Shown here: piece by piece, positions 9,575 to 19,997 of the stretch
How positions within the stretch are numbered: the stretch's first letter is position 1
How the letters are laid out: each line of letters begins with the position of its first letter
From: Endozoicomonas sp. ISHI1
Lineage (GTDB): Bacteria; Pseudomonadota; Gammaproteobacteria; Pseudomonadales; Endozoicomonadaceae
Length of the DNA: 64,000 bases
Direction: 5' to 3'
Assembly (NCBI RefSeq): GCF_024606225.1
Contig: NZ_JAGRPU010000024.1
Span: forward strand, 28,836 to 92,835
Translations under genes and position numbers: made by a program
The notes under the pieces: generated by a model
What the model saw: the letters and a program-made list of their open reading frames with translations, nothing else
What the model was told of the DNA's origin: nothing
Database searches by the model: none

Positions 9575-9715
9575 ATGGGCGTTAGCATCAGAACCATGCA
9601 AAATTGGGAGCAAGGGCGTAGAACTCCAAAGGAGCCTGCCAAAGCGTTACTCCAGATAGCAGAGCAATGCCCAGAAGTTTTCCAGGCATTGCATCAATCA
9701 ACCAGTGCAGCTTAG
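9575..9715 (+). pseudogene. C-terminal relic of an Xre/NadS-type HTH antitoxin
   Basis: The frame reads MGVSIRTMQNWEQGRR then TPKEPAKALLQIAEQCPEV and stops at TAG. This matches the recognition helix and C-terminal part of Xre-family antitoxins of the HigA2/NadS type, where a SEFA..LGVS-T--NWEQGRR pattern is usual. Just upstream, in frame, is SEF, so a few residues of the helix-turn-helix have been deleted. The N-terminal half and any partner toxin are missing. I regard it as a non-functional remnant. Confidence 0.6.
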
Positions 9716-9758
9716 CCTTGATATCCGGACATCCCCCTCGCTCCCACGCTCTGAAGTC

Positions 9759-9819
9759 GTCATTCCCGCGAAGGCCGGAATCCAGCGCCATCAGTGGGTC
9801 ACGGCCTTTCGGGGATGAC
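9759..9819. repeat. 61-bp inverted-repeat element (MITE / dRS3-like)
   Basis: The segment begins GTCATTCCCGCGAAGGCCG and ends CGGCCTTTCGGGGATGAC. These ends are imperfect inverted repeats of each other, differing at a few positions. The ATTCCC...GGAAT core resembles widespread proteobacterial repeats such as Neisseria dRS3. It is non-coding and lies between two relics and the trypsin gene. Confidence 0.6.
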
Positions 9820-9923
9820 AAGGCCAGGGGGGAGCCCTCGCCCATAAACCGATGTTTTATGGCTCTCGCCCATACTGTGTTCTAGCCTTATGACTTCGAT
9901 TGTCATCATTCGAAGGTACATAC

Positions 9924-10958
9924 ATGAGTTGGCTGAAATATGTGTTCCTATTTTCTATCCCATGTTTCTCAATGCAATTGTTCGCAAGAGATAGGGTGGA
10001 AAGGTACACTGATCCGGCAGAAGTAGTTCCTGCGGGGCAACTTCCCTGGATTGTACAGTTAAATCATTATTATGATCCTTGTTGTGCAGTAAGGTGTACG
10101 GCATTTTTGATCACTCAAAGACATGTTTTAACGGCGGCTCACTGTTTCCTTTCTGAAAAAAAAGCATTGGCTTCATATGTAGATTTCAACAACCTGGATA
10201 GCAAAAAAAGAATTAAAGTAAAAAGATTCATTCTTCATCCGAATGCTGAAATTACAACAACAGATATCGCAATTATGGAGCTTTCAGAAGATGTCATTCT
10301 CGACAACCCTCCCCTTCTTGATTTTTCAATATATACTTGTTCAGAATTAGCCAGTTCTATAAGAAACCCTTTTGCAGCAGGTTACCAGAGCACTTCAGTA
10401 CTTAAGAAAGTGAAATTATCATGGCTAACACAGCTTATGTGCCAATATACGGATCTTAGATATATCTTGAACTATCCGGGGGAAGGGAAAGGTGGAGATT
10501 CAGGCTCACCTCTGTTTTATGAGGTTAACCGTACTGAATATCTAATTGGTGTACATTCAGCTGTGGCTAATCACGATGGAAGCATCATAGGCTATACGCC
10601 AATATTCATTAATGCTGATTTTATAACTAAAAATATTTACCTTAATTCATCAGCTAATCAAACATACTTTTATGATGCATTGACATCGAATGATTTTGAA
10701 TGGACTGATTTAGTTACTTCAACTGCTTCAGATAGTTCAACTACTTCAGATACTCCAGCTACTTCAGCTACTTCAGCTACTTCAGCTACTTCAGCTACTT
10801 CAGCTACTTCAGCTACTTCAGCTACTTCACATACTTCAGGCACTTCAGATACTCCAACTGCTTCAACTGTTTCAGATACTTCAGCTTCATCTGTTACAGC
10901 CACTTCAGCTAGTCAAATTTACACATTAGTTATACCAACAGCTATTATTTTTTTATAA
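9924..10958 (+). CDS. Secreted trypsin-like serine protease with Ser/Ala/Thr repeat tail
   Basis: This S1-family protease is preceded by a signal peptide (MSWLKYVFLFSIPCFSMQLFA). I chose the ATG at 9924 because it begins the signal peptide. The catalytic triad is visible: His in LTAAHC, Asp in TTDIAIMEL and Ser in GKGGDSGSPL. Cysteines around the His suggest disulphides. After the domain comes a linker of about 70 residues made of SAT triplets (9-bp DNA repeats near 10740-10830) and a short hydrophobic C-terminus (YTLVIPTAIIFL) that may anchor the protein. S1 trypsins are common in animals and sporadic in bacteria. I infer an exported, possibly host-directed protease. The AT-rich composition and relic-filled surroundings suggest acquisition. 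Confidence 0.85.
   Translation: MSWLKYVFLFSIPCFSMQLFARDRVERYTDPAEVVPAGQLPWIVQLNHYYDPCCAVRCTAFLITQRHVLTAAHCFLSEKKALASYVDFNNLDSKKRIKVKRFILHPNAEITTTDIAIMELSEDVILDNPPLLDFSIYTCSELASSIRNPFAAGYQSTSVLKKVKLSWLTQLMCQYTDLRYILNYPGEGKGGDSGSPLFYEVNRTEYLIGVHSAVANHDGSIIGYTPIFINADFITKNIYLNSSANQTYFYDALTSNDFEWTDLVTSTASDSSTTSDTPATSATSATSATSATSATSATSATSHTSGTSDTPTASTVSDTSASSVTATSASQIYTLVIPTAIIFL
10740..10835 (+). repeat. 9-bp tandem repeats in the protease gene
   Basis: A run of near-identical copies of ACTTCAGCT, bordered by diverged versions, encodes the repeated S-A-T linker. The unit is a multiple of three, so copy-number change alters linker length without breaking the frame. Confidence 0.85.
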
Positions 10959-11038
10959 ATGCTGATCCAGCCAACTGAAGCTTTTAATCAGTGATTGCCA
11001 GTAGACAACCCACTGATTATTTTTGCTAAGTGAGGTGG

Positions 11039-11368
11039 TTATCTCTTGAGGTGGTTCACGATGATGGAGAGAGTGTCTTCAATTTTGTCAAAACGCTTTT
11101 CCTGCTCATCGAAGCGTTTATCAATTTTATCAAAGCGCTTATCGTGTTCGTCAAAACGCCTATCGTGTTCGTCAAAACGCCTATCGTGTTCGTCAAAACG
11201 CCTATCGTATTCATCAAAGCGCTTATCGTGCTCGTCAAAGCGTTTATCAAACTTAGCGTCGAGCTTTTTAATATTGCTGTTTGCTTCACCTAATGAGCTG
11301 ACCACGTCAGTCAAGGTGTCTCGAATGTGATCCAACTCCGTCGATTGGTATTTGGGCTTTAAACTCAC
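11039..11368 (-). CDS. Heptad-repeat coiled-coil protein
   Basis: This 109-residue protein consists of an N-terminal helical segment, then about eight copies of a seven-residue unit of the type RFDEHDK, and the C-terminal tail RFDKIEDTLSIIVNHLKR. It probably starts at a GTG (11368). No signal or membrane segment is present. It should form a long, highly charged coiled coil. Similar small repeat proteins occur in many bacteria without known function. A relic of a second copy lies at 9053-9139. No partner gene is evident. Confidence 0.7.
   Translation of the reverse strand: MSLKPKYQSTELDHIRDTLTDVVSSLGEANSNIKKLDAKFDKRFDEHDKRFDEYDRRFDEHDRRFDEHDRRFDEHDKRFDKIDKRFDEQEKRFDKIEDTLSIIVNHLKR
11098..11256. 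repeat. 21-bp tandem repeats encoding heptads
   Basis: Direct repeats of a 21-bp unit related to CGTGTTCGTCAAAACGCCTAT, several of them exact, make up the coiled-coil gene. They have no unique spacers, so this is not a CRISPR array. Copy-number change would add or remove whole heptads. Confidence 0.85.
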
Positions 11369-11500
11369 TGGGCTTACTCTCTTTCAATGGTAAAAAAATA
11401 GCATAGCAGAGATCAAAATATAGAGGGCAACATAAAAATAGCTATAAGCAAAAAGTTTCTGAAGTTGATCGTCGGATATTGGTTTAATGATTAATCCAAC

Positions 11501-11538
11501 AAAAAAAACCGGTGAACTCTGAGAGTATCCCCGGTTTC
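11501..11538 (-). terminator. Terminator of the nqr operon
   Basis: On the minus strand a stem GAAACCGG / CCGGTTT is followed by eight T residues (11501-11508), about 60 nt after the nqrF stop. Confidence 0.75.
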
Positions 11539-11594
11539 TTTGTATCGAGAGCCACTGAGCACTCTCAAGCCAACCTCTATGTCAGACCATTGAA

Positions 11595-12827
11595 TTAACC
11601 ACCGAAGTCGTCCAGCATGATATTTTCGGGTTCAACCCCCTGATCTTCAAGCATTTTAATCACCGCAGCGTTCATCATGGGAGGTCCACACATATAGAAC
11701 TCACAGTCTTCAGGAGCAGCGTGTTCCTTCAGGTAGTTGTCGAACAACACCTGGTGAATGAAGCCGGTGTAACCTTCCCAGTTATCTTCTGGCTGAGGAT
11801 CAGAGAGCGCCAGATGCCAGGTAAAGTTAGGGTTATCTTCTGCCAGCTTGTCGAACTCGTCTACGTAGAATGCTTCACGCAGTGAGCGGGCACCGTACCA
11901 GAAAGAGATCTTGCGGGTAGAAGACAGACGCTTCAACTGGTCGAAGATATGGGAGCGCATTGGCGCCATACCAGCACCACCACCGACAAAGACCATTTCG
12001 TTGTCGGTGTCTTTTGCGAAGAATTCACCGAAGGGTCCATAAACGGTCATCTTGTCACCCGGCTTCAGGTTGAAGACGAAAGAAGACATCTTGCCCGGCT
12101 CAAAGTCCGTCCCGGGAGGCGGTGAAGCGATACGGATATTGAACTTCAGAATACCTTTCTCTTCAGGGTAGTTAGCCATAGAGTAGGCTCGAATAGTCTC
12201 TTCATCGACCTTGGAAACGTATTTCCACTGGTCAAACTTGTCCCAGTCGCCCCGGTACTCATCCTGAATGTCGAAGTTCTTGTACTCAACCGTGTGCGCA
12301 GGCGCTTCCAGCTGCACATAACCGCCGGCACGGAAGTTAACGTCTTCACCTTCCGGCAGTTTCAGAACCAGCTCTTTAATGAAAGTGGCAACGTTCTCGT
12401 TGGAAACAACTTCACATTCCCATTTCTTAACACCGAAGAGTTCTTCTTCAACTTCGATTTCCATATCCTGCTTAACGTTCACCTGACAGGACAGACGCCA
12501 GCCTTCCTTCTCTTCACGTTTGGTGAAGTGGGAACGTTCGGTAGGCAGCATCTCGCCACCACCGTCGAGTACTTTACACTTGCACTGTGCACAGGTACCG
12601 CCACCACCACAGGCAGATGGCAGGAAGACACCCGCACCTGACAAAGTCGTCAAGAGCTTGCCACCGGCCACTGTAGTGACCGCTTTCTCAGGGTCTTCAT
12701 TAATGTTGATGGTCACATCACCGGTGCTAACCAGTCGCGAGCGTGCAGCAAGGATGATCGCTACGAGCGTCAGCACTATGACGGAAAACATGACTACGCC
12801 ATAAACTATGACTTCGGTATTTTCCAT
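11595..12827 (-). CDS. nqrF: Na+-translocating NADH:quinone reductase subunit F
   Basis: This 410-residue subunit is the electron entry point of Na+-NQR, oxidising NADH on the cytoplasmic side. One N-terminal membrane helix (about 5-27) is followed by a plant-type ferredoxin domain with Cys73, Cys79, Cys82 and Cys114 for the 2Fe-2S cluster. Next come the FAD-binding RAYSMANY motif (about 213-220), the glycine-rich NAD site GGGAGMAPM, and the C-terminal YMCGPPMM. It is the last gene of nqrABCDEF and is followed by a terminator. The maturation genes apbE and nqrM, often next in line, are absent here. Confidence 0.97.
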   Translation of the reverse strand: MENTEVIVYGVVMFSVIVLTLVAIILAARSRLVSTGDVTININEDPEKAVTTVAGGKLLTTLSGAGVFLPSACGGGGTCAQCKCKVLDGGGEMLPTERSHFTKREEKEGWRLSCQVNVKQDMEIEVEEELFGVKKWECEVVSNENVATFIKELVLKLPEGEDVNFRAGGYVQLEAPAHTVEYKNFDIQDEYRGDWDKFDQWKYVSKVDEETIRAYSMANYPEEKGILKFNIRIASPPPGTDFEPGKMSSFVFNLKPGDKMTVYGPFGEFFAKDTDNEMVFVGGGAGMAPMRSHIFDQLKRLSSTRKISFWYGARSLREAFYVDEFDKLAEDNPNFTWHLALSDPQPEDNWEGYTGFIHQVLFDNYLKEHAAPEDCEFYMCGPPMMNAAVIKMLEDQGVEPENIMLDDFGG

Positions 12828-12842
12828 ATTTACACGACCTCC

Positions 12843-13439
12843 TTAAAGCTGTACGCCAGAGAATGACAGAAAGCCCAGTGACATCAGACCCACAGTAATG
12901 AAGGTGATACCCAGGCCGCGCAGGCCCGGAGGTACATCACTGTACTTCAGCTTTTCACGGATGCCAGCCAGGGCAGCAATTGCCAGAGCCCAGCCAACAC
13001 CCGCACCTAATCCATATACCGCAGACTCGCCCAGATTGTAGTCACGCTCAACCATGAACAGTGACGCACCCATGATGGCGCAGTTCACGGTAATCAGCGG
13101 CAGGAATACACCCAGTGCGTTGTAGAGTGACGGTACAAACTTATCCAGAAACATCTCCAGAATCTGAACCAGAGCCGCGATAACACCGATGTAGGTGATC
13201 AGCCCCAGGAAGCTCAGATCGACACCGGGGGTCAGCGCGCCATCTTTCAGAATGTTCTGATAAATCAGGTTGTTAATGGGGACAGTAATGGTCAGTACGG
13301 CCACTACGGCGACACCCAGACCCAGAGCTGTTTTAACCTGCTTGGACACCGCCAGGAAGGTACACATACCCAGGAAGAAAGCCAATGCCATGTTTTCCAC
13401 GAACACTGCTTTCACAAAAAGTGAGATGAAATGTTCCAT
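12843..13439 (-). CDS. nqrE: Na+-NQR subunit E
   Basis: A 198-residue membrane protein of the NqrDE/RnfAE family with six predicted helices. It pairs with NqrD, and conserved cysteines of the two hold an iron centre in the membrane (for example in [13 protein letters not shown]). It lies 15 nt upstream of nqrF and 3 nt downstream of nqrD, inside the operon. Length and sequence are standard. Confidence 0.96.
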   Translation of the reverse strand: MEHFISLFVKAVFVENMALAFFLGMCTFLAVSKQVKTALGLGVAVVAVLTITVPINNLIYQNILKDGALTPGVDLSFLGLITYIGVIAALVQILEMFLDKFVPSLYNALGVFLPLITVNCAIMGASLFMVERDYNLGESAVYGLGAGVGWALAIAALAGIREKLKYSDVPPGLRGLGITFITVGLMSLGFLSFSGVQL

Positions 13440-13442
13440 GGC

Positions 13443-14107
<665 letters not shown>

Positions 14108-14108
<1 letters not shown>

Positions 14109-14896
14109 TATGCATCCCCCGCTTTCAAATTAGTAAGGAACGGTTTGAAGCCATCTTTACCCATCCAGAAATGAATAAGGTTGGTCACACCGTTACTGGT
14201 CAGAGTTGCGCCGGAAAGACCGTCGACCTTGTAAGGAGACTTGGGATCAGCACCGCCTTTCACCAGGCCTGCTTCCACAACACCTTTACTGTCGTAGATC
14301 TTCTTTCCGGGCCATTTATCCTTCCAGAGCGGGTTGTCTACTTCGCCACCCAGTCCCGGCGTTTCTTTCTGGTCGTAGAAACCGAAACCCTTGACGGTGT
14401 TCAGGTCACTATCCAGAGCCATAAAGCCATACATGGTAGACCACAGACCGTAGCCGTGTACGGGCAGAATGATGGTTTCCAGCTTGCCATTTTTCTCAAT
14501 GATATAGACCTTGGCAATGTCAGCCTGACGCTTGATGCTGGCAATATCCTCGGCACCACTCAGGGCACGGGACTCGTCGGGAATCTTGGCGGCAACACGC
14601 TGGTCATAGTTGGCAGCGGTTTGACCCTCAGGGGTTTTATCAACGAACTTGCCGGTTTTCAAGTCGACCAGACGCGGCTGAACCTGTTTATACAGTTCGG
14701 CCACTTCACTGTTGCTCAAAGCCTTGGCATCTTTGGTCAGACCAGAAATGCTAAGGATATTGCGCTGAACGTCGAGTTCAACATTCTCGTTCTGCTGCGG
14801 CTTCAGGAAAACGGCAGCAGCAGACACCACAATGGAGCACACCAGAGAGAGCAGAATCGTTACAAATAACGTCTTCTTGATACTATCGTTACCCAT
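14108..14896 (-). CDS. nqrC: Na+-NQR subunit C (covalent FMN)
   Basis: A 262-residue subunit with one N-terminal membrane helix (about 8-30) and a periplasmic FMN-binding domain. The flavinylation motif DGLSGAT ends at Thr231, where ApbE would attach FMN by a phosphoester bond. It shares boundary bases with nqrB and nqrD. Since no apbE gene lies nearby, the flavin transferase must be encoded elsewhere. Confidence 0.97.
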
Positions 14897-16095
14897 CAGG
14901 CACGAGCCTCCCTACGCTTGATGTTGGCTTCAACCACGAAGTGGTCAATCAGCGGCGCAAACAGGTTGGCGAACAGAATGGCCAACATCATACCCTCTGG
15001 ATAAGCGGGGTTAACGGTACGGATCAGGATGACCATGACACCAATCAGCATTCCGTAATACCAGCGACCGGTATTGGTCATGGAAGCGGATACAGGATCG
15101 GTTGTCATAAAGATCAGACCAAAAGCAAAGCCCCCCATAACCATGTGCCAATACCATGGAGTAGTGAACATCATGTTGGTCTCGGAACCAATCATGTTGA
15201 ACAGGGTTGCTGTTGCAATCATACCCAGCATGGTACCGGCAACAATTCTCCAGGAGGCGATACGAGTTGCCAGCAGCACAGCACCACCGATGAAGATGGC
15301 CAGAGTAGAGGTTTCACCGACAGAGCCCTGGATAGTACCCAGGAAAGCGTCGAACCAGGTGATACCATTGGAGACAACCTGATCAATACCACCCTGCTGT
15401 GCCAGACTCAGGGCAGTTGCACCGGAGAAGCCGTCTACAGCAGTCCAAACCAGGTCACCGGAGATCTGTGCAGGGTAAGCGAAGAACAGGAACGCACGGC
15501 CAGTCAGAGCCGGGTTAAGGAAGTTCTTGCCAGTACCACCGAATACTTCCTTACCGATAACAACACCGAAGGAGATACCGAGGGCGACCTGCCACAGCGG
15601 AATACTGGGAGGCACAATCAGAGCGAACAGGACAGAAGTAACAAAGAAACCTTCGTTAACTTCGTGACCACGAACGATGGCAAAAAGTACTTCCCAGAAA
15701 CCGCCGACAAAGAATGTAACGGCATAAATAGGCAGGAAGTAAACAGCACCATAAATAAAATTATCCCAAAGACTTGCCGGATCGTGACCCGCCAGCAGGC
15801 TGATCAGGGCACCGTGCCAGTCAGCAGGAGCAGACAAACCACCCGCAATGGCTGTGTTCGCCTGGAAGCCGACATTCCACATACCAAAGAACATGGCCGG
15901 GAAGGTGCAGAGCCAAACCATTCCCATCATACGCTTCAGGTCGATCGCATCGCGAACGTGAGCGGTATTATGAGTCTTGTTAGGGGCTGTATAGAGCAGA
16001 GTATCTACTGCTTCATACAGTGCATACCACTTCTCGTGCTTGCCACCTTTGACAAAGTGGGGCTCGAGGGAGTTAAGGAGTTTTCTCAAAGCCAT
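14896..16095 (-). CDS. nqrB: Na+-NQR subunit B (covalent FMN, Na+ channel)
   Basis: A 399-residue polytopic subunit with about ten helices. The flavinylation motif GFSGAT lies at 222-227 (Thr227). NqrB also binds riboflavin and the quinone and forms the Na+ path. It lies 3 nt downstream of nqrA. Length and motif position agree with the family. Confidence 0.97.
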   Translation of the reverse strand: MALRKLLNSLEPHFVKGGKHEKWYALYEAVDTLLYTAPNKTHNTAHVRDAIDLKRMMGMVWLCTFPAMFFGMWNVGFQANTAIAGGLSAPADWHGALISLLAGHDPASLWDNFIYGAVYFLPIYAVTFFVGGFWEVLFAIVRGHEVNEGFFVTSVLFALIVPPSIPLWQVALGISFGVVIGKEVFGGTGKNFLNPALTGRAFLFFAYPAQISGDLVWTAVDGFSGATALSLAQQGGIDQVVSNGITWFDAFLGTIQGSVGETSTLAIFIGGAVLLATRIASWRIVAGTMLGMIATATLFNMIGSETNMMFTTPWYWHMVMGGFAFGLIFMTTDPVSASMTNTGRWYYGMLIGVMVILIRTVNPAYPEGMMLAILFANLFAPLIDHFVVEANIKRREARA

Positions 16096-16098
16096 TTC

Positions 16099-17433
16099 TC
16101 AGCCCTCCAGCTCGATACGGGTCAGGTTGTCGCGCAGGATGGGACCGTATTCATACTTACCGGCACACACGTAAGTGCACAGTGCCAGATCGTCTTCTTC
16201 CAGTTCCAGGGCACCCAGTTTCTGGGCCATTTCCGTATCACCCACCACAATCGCACGCAGCAACTGAGTGGCCAGGATATCCAGGGGCATGACCTTTTCG
16301 TACTGACCCACTGGTACCATGGCACGTTCACTGCCGTTGGTGGTGGTTGTGAAGTTGAAACGTTTGCTTTTGCTCAGACCTGAAGTCAGCACATTCAGGA
16401 CAGAGTGGCGGTTGATGGTCGGATTTACCCACCCCATGAACAAACGCTCGTTGCCTTCTTCCAGAACGGAAACCTGTGTGTGATATCGACCCAGGAACGC
16501 AAAGGAGCCTTTAGCAGTTCGGCCACCAAACACAGAACCAGAGATAATACGGTTATCCCCCTCTTTCAGTTCACCTGCTGCCAGCTCATCGGTGCTGGCA
16601 CCCAAACGTGTACGCACCAGACGAGGCTTCTCAACCTGAGGACCTGCCAGGGCAACAACACGATCAGTAAAGAGTTTACCGGTGGTGAACAGCTTGCCCA
16701 CGGCAATGACGTCCTGGTAGTTGATCTGCCAAACGATTTTTTGAGCACTTACCGGATCCAGAAAGTGAATATGGGTACTGGGCTGTCCAGCTGGATGAGG
16801 CCCGTCAAACTCTTCTGCAGTGGCGATACCGGCAGGAATACGGGCACCGGGTGCTTTACACAGGAAGATTTTGCCACCACTGAGCTTGCCCAGGATGTTG
16901 ATGCCCTGTTCAAACGCTTCAGCATGTTCACTGATGATGACTTCAGGATTAGCTGACAGAGGATTAGTATCGATAGCAGTCACAAAAATGGAGACCGGCC
17001 GGGAACCCAGGGCAGGCACTTTGCTGAAGGGGCGGGTGCGCAGAGCAGTCCATAATCCAGAGCCGTTCAGCTGGGCTTCTACCTGATCAGCAGTCAGAGA
17101 CGACAGTGCTTCAGGCTTGTGCTCAGTAAAAGTGACTTCATCGTCACCATCGACATCAATGACAACTGACTGAAGCACCCGCTTTTCACCACGATTAATC
17201 GCAGCAATCACACCGGCAGCGGGCGCAGTGTAGCGCACACCCGGTGTTTTCTTATCGGTAAAGAGCTCTTGCCCTTTTTTAACTCGATCCCCGACAGCAA
17301 CAGCCATAGTAGGTTTCATACCCACATAATCAAAGCCAATCACGGCGACAGAGCGAACTGCCCTGCCATCCGCTATGCTTTGATCAGGCGCTCCTGTAAT
17401 CGGAAGATCCAGCCCCTGTTTGATTTTGATCAT
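16099..17433 (-). CDS. nqrA: Na+-NQR subunit A
   Basis: This 444-residue cytoplasmic subunit is the first gene of the operon. It begins [14 protein letters not shown], matches Vibrio NqrA over its length ([40 protein letters not shown]) and reduces ubiquinone together with NqrB. A purine-rich AAAGG lies immediately before the ATG. The promoter should lie in the 537-bp region upstream. Confidence 0.97.
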   Translation of the reverse strand: MIKIKQGLDLPITGAPDQSIADGRAVRSVAVIGFDYVGMKPTMAVAVGDRVKKGQELFTDKKTPGVRYTAPAAGVIAAINRGEKRVLQSVVIDVDGDDEVTFTEHKPEALSSLTADQVEAQLNGSGLWTALRTRPFSKVPALGSRPVSIFVTAIDTNPLSANPEVIISEHAEAFEQGINILGKLSGGKIFLCKAPGARIPAGIATAEEFDGPHPAGQPSTHIHFLDPVSAQKIVWQINYQDVIAVGKLFTTGKLFTDRVVALAGPQVEKPRLVRTRLGASTDELAAGELKEGDNRIISGSVFGGRTAKGSFAFLGRYHTQVSVLEEGNERLFMGWVNPTINRHSVLNVLTSGLSKSKRFNFTTTTNGSERAMVPVGQYEKVMPLDILATQLLRAIVVGDTEMAQKLGALELEEDDLALCTYVCAGKYEYGPILRDNLTRIELEG

Positions 17434-17970
17434 ACCTTTCGCCTAATCAATCAATTTTCAGGTCCGGAATAAACCCGCCTCTCCGGTGATAACCGACAGC
17501 TGACCAATACAACCCTGAATACCCAGCTTTTTTTTCCAACAGGAAGTCAGAACTAAAGCTATGATCTCCACTTCAATCAAACGCACAACAAAGAGACCGC
17601 ACCCCGCTGAAATGAGTCCCATTTGTAAATATTCTGATTCAAGCAAACTGACGGTAAACGTTCCCAAGCCTCTTACTGCCCAGCCCTCTCCGGGACTTAT
17701 GCTTTCAAAAACAAGTCCTGGAGGGATCTACCTGAGACCTGAGTACAATCTCACATCAATCCATCGTTACGTGGCCACTACGGCTCACCATAGAAAAAAA
17801 TGGTGGCGCAATTATAAAGACAGTCTTCTGGATATGCCATAGGCGAATGATCGTGTAATCCCTTAATATAGAAAGAAGTCACTATTATATTCAAAGTGGC
17901 TATCGACTCGGTAAATATCGAATAATGGATCGTCATCAACAGTCCGAATTGTCAACGAACGCTCCCTGCT
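17434..17970. promoter_or_regulatory. Intergenic region upstream of nqrA
   Basis: This 537-bp gap lies between tatD (transcribed toward it) and nqrA (transcribed away). It must contain the nqr promoter. TATAAT boxes on the minus strand occur at 17811-17816 and 17884-17889, but neither has a good -35. Short ORFs in this gap have no recognisable features and I do not count them as genes. Confidence 0.4.
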
Positions 17971-18753
17971 TCAACAGGAAGCCGCTTTGGGAAACAGTCG
18001 GAAGAAGTTTGCAGACGTGATCTCAGCCAGCTTTTCTGGCGAGATACCTTTCAGGTCAGCCACGCATTTTGCTACCTCAGGCAGATAGCGAGGCTCATTC
18101 GGCCTGCCTCGATGAGGAACCGGTGCCAAATAAGGAGAGTCGGTTTCAATCAAAAGCCGCTCCAGTGGTAACTTCTTAACGACCTCTTTTAATTCAGTCG
18201 CATTCCTGAACGTGACTATGCCGGAAACAGAGATGAAGTAGTTCAGCTCCATCGCCTCTTTCGCCATCTCCCAGCTCTCTGTGAAGCAGTGCAACACACC
18301 CGCTTTGTCCAGATCGCCATGCCGGCGTATCAACTCAAGGGTATCCTCCCTTGCGTCCCTGGTGTGAACAATAATGGGAAGTTCTGACTTTTCAGCCGCC
18401 TGCAAATGAATTCTGAACCGCTCCTGCTGCCTTTCTTTATTGTCAGCCGAATAATAATAATCAAGACCACTCTCACCTATGGCAATCACCTTTGGGTGAG
18501 CCGCATAATGCAGGAGGGTTTGCAGATCTGGCTCGGCTGCTTCTTTTTCGAGAGGATGTATTCCAACCGAGGCATACACATCCTGATATTTATCTGCCAG
18601 ATCAACCACAGCATCTGCATGCTCAAGATCAATGCCCACGCAAAGCATTCTTTCAACCCCCGCCTGTCTTGCTGCGTCAAGTGCTGCGTCCAGATCACCG
18701 TCATAGCTGTCGAGCTTGAGACGGTCGAGATGGCAATGTGAATCAATCAACAT
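17971..18753 (-). CDS. tatD: TatD-family metal-dependent deoxyribonuclease (YcfH-like)
   Basis: A 260-residue TIM-barrel hydrolase beginning MLIDSHCHLD, with metal ligands in SHCHLD, GESGLDYYY, VHTRDA, LHCFTES and the final ETDSPY. TatD-family enzymes are 3'-5' nucleases on DNA and on D-aminoacyl-DNA/tRNA-type substrates. The position after holB and pilZ is conserved in Pseudomonas, so this is the YcfH paralogue, which is named tatD in that locus. Confidence 0.93.
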   Translation of the reverse strand: MLIDSHCHLDRLKLDSYDGDLDAALDAARQAGVERMLCVGIDLEHADAVVDLADKYQDVYASVGIHPLEKEAAEPDLQTLLHYAAHPKVIAIGESGLDYYYSADNKERQQERFRIHLQAAEKSELPIIVHTRDAREDTLELIRRHGDLDKAGVLHCFTESWEMAKEAMELNYFISVSGIVTFRNATELKEVVKKLPLERLLIETDSPYLAPVPHRGRPNEPRYLPEVAKCVADLKGISPEKLAEITSANFFRLFPKAASC

Positions 18754-19076
18754 ATTCAGTCGTAATTAGTTCAATAGTATTCAGACAAAATGACTCCCCA
18801 TAATACCTCATGCGCGTCCCTCTTACCTCAAGCGCCAGGCAGAATTGGGCTCAAACCGCTCTCCTGTGCATTACTCCATTCTGCGCAATCACCCTGTAAG
18901 GCCGCCAACCGAATCAGCAATCATGCTTCTTTCTGTAATAACAACTCAAAGCCAGTATCCCAGTCCCAGCCCCAGGTCAGGTCACCAAGAATCAAATAAC
19001 GGGTGAATAAATACCTGACCAGGAACTTACAACCTCAAGCAGCGAGACTGCTTGAGGACAGAACCTTACATGAGCT
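18754..19076. other. Intergenic region between tatD and pilZ
   Basis: Apart from the hairpin at 19033-19057 I see no gene in these 323 bp. In related genomes tatD follows pilZ closely, so the gap and the hairpin suggest that tatD here has its own promoter. Confidence 0.5.
19033..19057 (-). terminator. Hairpin downstream of pilZ
   Basis: A perfect 10-bp stem, CCTCAAGCAG / CTGCTTGAGG, with a 5-nt loop lies 20 nt past the pilZ stop. The T-tract is weak on the minus strand. Confidence 0.55.
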
Positions 19077-19421
19077 TTACATAGTACTGGTCTCGCGATC
19101 GGACTTGAGCGCCGCAGCCAGATACATCTCTATTTTGGTTCTGACTGTATCTGTCGCATCGGTAAACTGAACACCTATCCCGGCCATTCGGGCAGAGCCC
19201 TGGGGTGTGATCCAGACCACCTTCCCGGGAACAGGTAATTTATCCGCTTCATCCATCAGAGTCAGACGAATAAAAACTTCGTCCCCCAGTGAGTAACGCT
19301 TTGACGTCGGAATAAACAACCCTCCACCGGTTATAAAAGGCATATAGGATGAATAGAGAGAAGAAGTGTCTTTGATCGTCAAAGACAAAATACCTGACAT
19401 ACCACCCTTTCCACGGCTCAT
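19077..19421 (-). CDS. pilZ: PilZ-domain protein
   Basis: A 114-residue PilZ protein like that of the Pseudomonas holB-pilZ-tatD cluster, where it is needed for type IV pilus assembly. The RxxxR and D/NxSxxG motifs that bind cyclic di-GMP are not evident, as in the founding PilZ of that locus, so it probably acts through protein contacts with PilB and FimX. A CAGGAGAACG Shine-Dalgarno precedes the ATG. Its operon link to holB is broken here by a 2.5-kb insertion. Confidence 0.88.
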   Translation of the reverse strand: MSRGKGGMSGILSLTIKDTSSLYSSYMPFITGGGLFIPTSKRYSLGDEVFIRLTLMDEADKLPVPGKVVWITPQGSARMAGIGVQFTDATDTVRTKIEMYLAAALKSDRETSTM

Positions 19422-19584
19422 CGTTCTTCTCCTGACATAGTGATTATTTTTTTCTGATAACTGATACGGATTTTGAGCTTACCTTTCAGTCAGTGTAACC
19501 CGTCCAGGGATGAGTTGACAGAGGCTAATTCTCCCGGCTATGCCGCCATGAAAACCACCCTTTGATACAGCTATTGCAGCCCTT

Positions 19585-19880
19585 GAAATGTCGTGTCAGC
19601 CGGGTATTTCGTACAACGCTTCATGGCGTCTGAAACACAATCTGATGAGAGGATGAAAGAACGTGATGAAAGCCATCGCTTATCAGGCGACTTGCCAGTC
19701 GATGATACCTGTTGGGGACGTAAAAAACACGGCGGCAAGCGAGGTCGTGATTCTGTAAACAAGCATACCTTTGTGGCAATAGAACTTATAATAGCCCTCT
19801 GCCTGATGGTCTATCCTGCTATCGGACATCGGATTCATTATGGGCTGAACAACGTATCCATTTCTGAAAATTGATGGGAC
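19585..19880 (+). pseudogene. Relic of an IS1595-family transposase
   Basis: Fragments in different frames match the IS1595/ISXO2 transposase core. ISYNASWRLKHNLM is in one frame. RMKERDESHRL, then VDDTCWGRKKHGGKRGR and KHTFVAIE, are in the next, with the first catalytic Asp in VDD. LPDGLSCYRT, similar to the SDGL-CF block, is in a third. Frameshifts and deletions make it inactive. It borders the proteasome-like gene on its 5' side. Confidence 0.7.
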
Positions 19881-19997
19881 GGAAAAGCATTTAGCTGGCA
19901 TTACGGAAAGCCCTTCGACAGTCATTTTTATATTCGATCACAGGTGGCAATCAATCTATTCCTGATCGGGATAGTGAATGACGGATACCAGGGTGAT

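Noticed and set aside
10670..10903. Minus-strand ORF rich in AEV repeats
   Set aside because: It is the reverse reading of the SAT-repeat stalk of the protease and has no ribosome site.
11098..11256. Possible CRISPR array
   Set aside because: Repeats are contiguous with no unique spacers, and no cas genes are present.
11056..11330. Repetitive ORFs in other frames across the coiled-coil gene
   Set aside because: They are shadows of the 21-bp repeats; only the minus frame gives a sensible heptad protein with a non-repetitive end.
17561..17842. 93-codon plus-strand ORF upstream of nqrA
   Set aside because: Composition is not protein-like and it covers the expected nqr promoter region.
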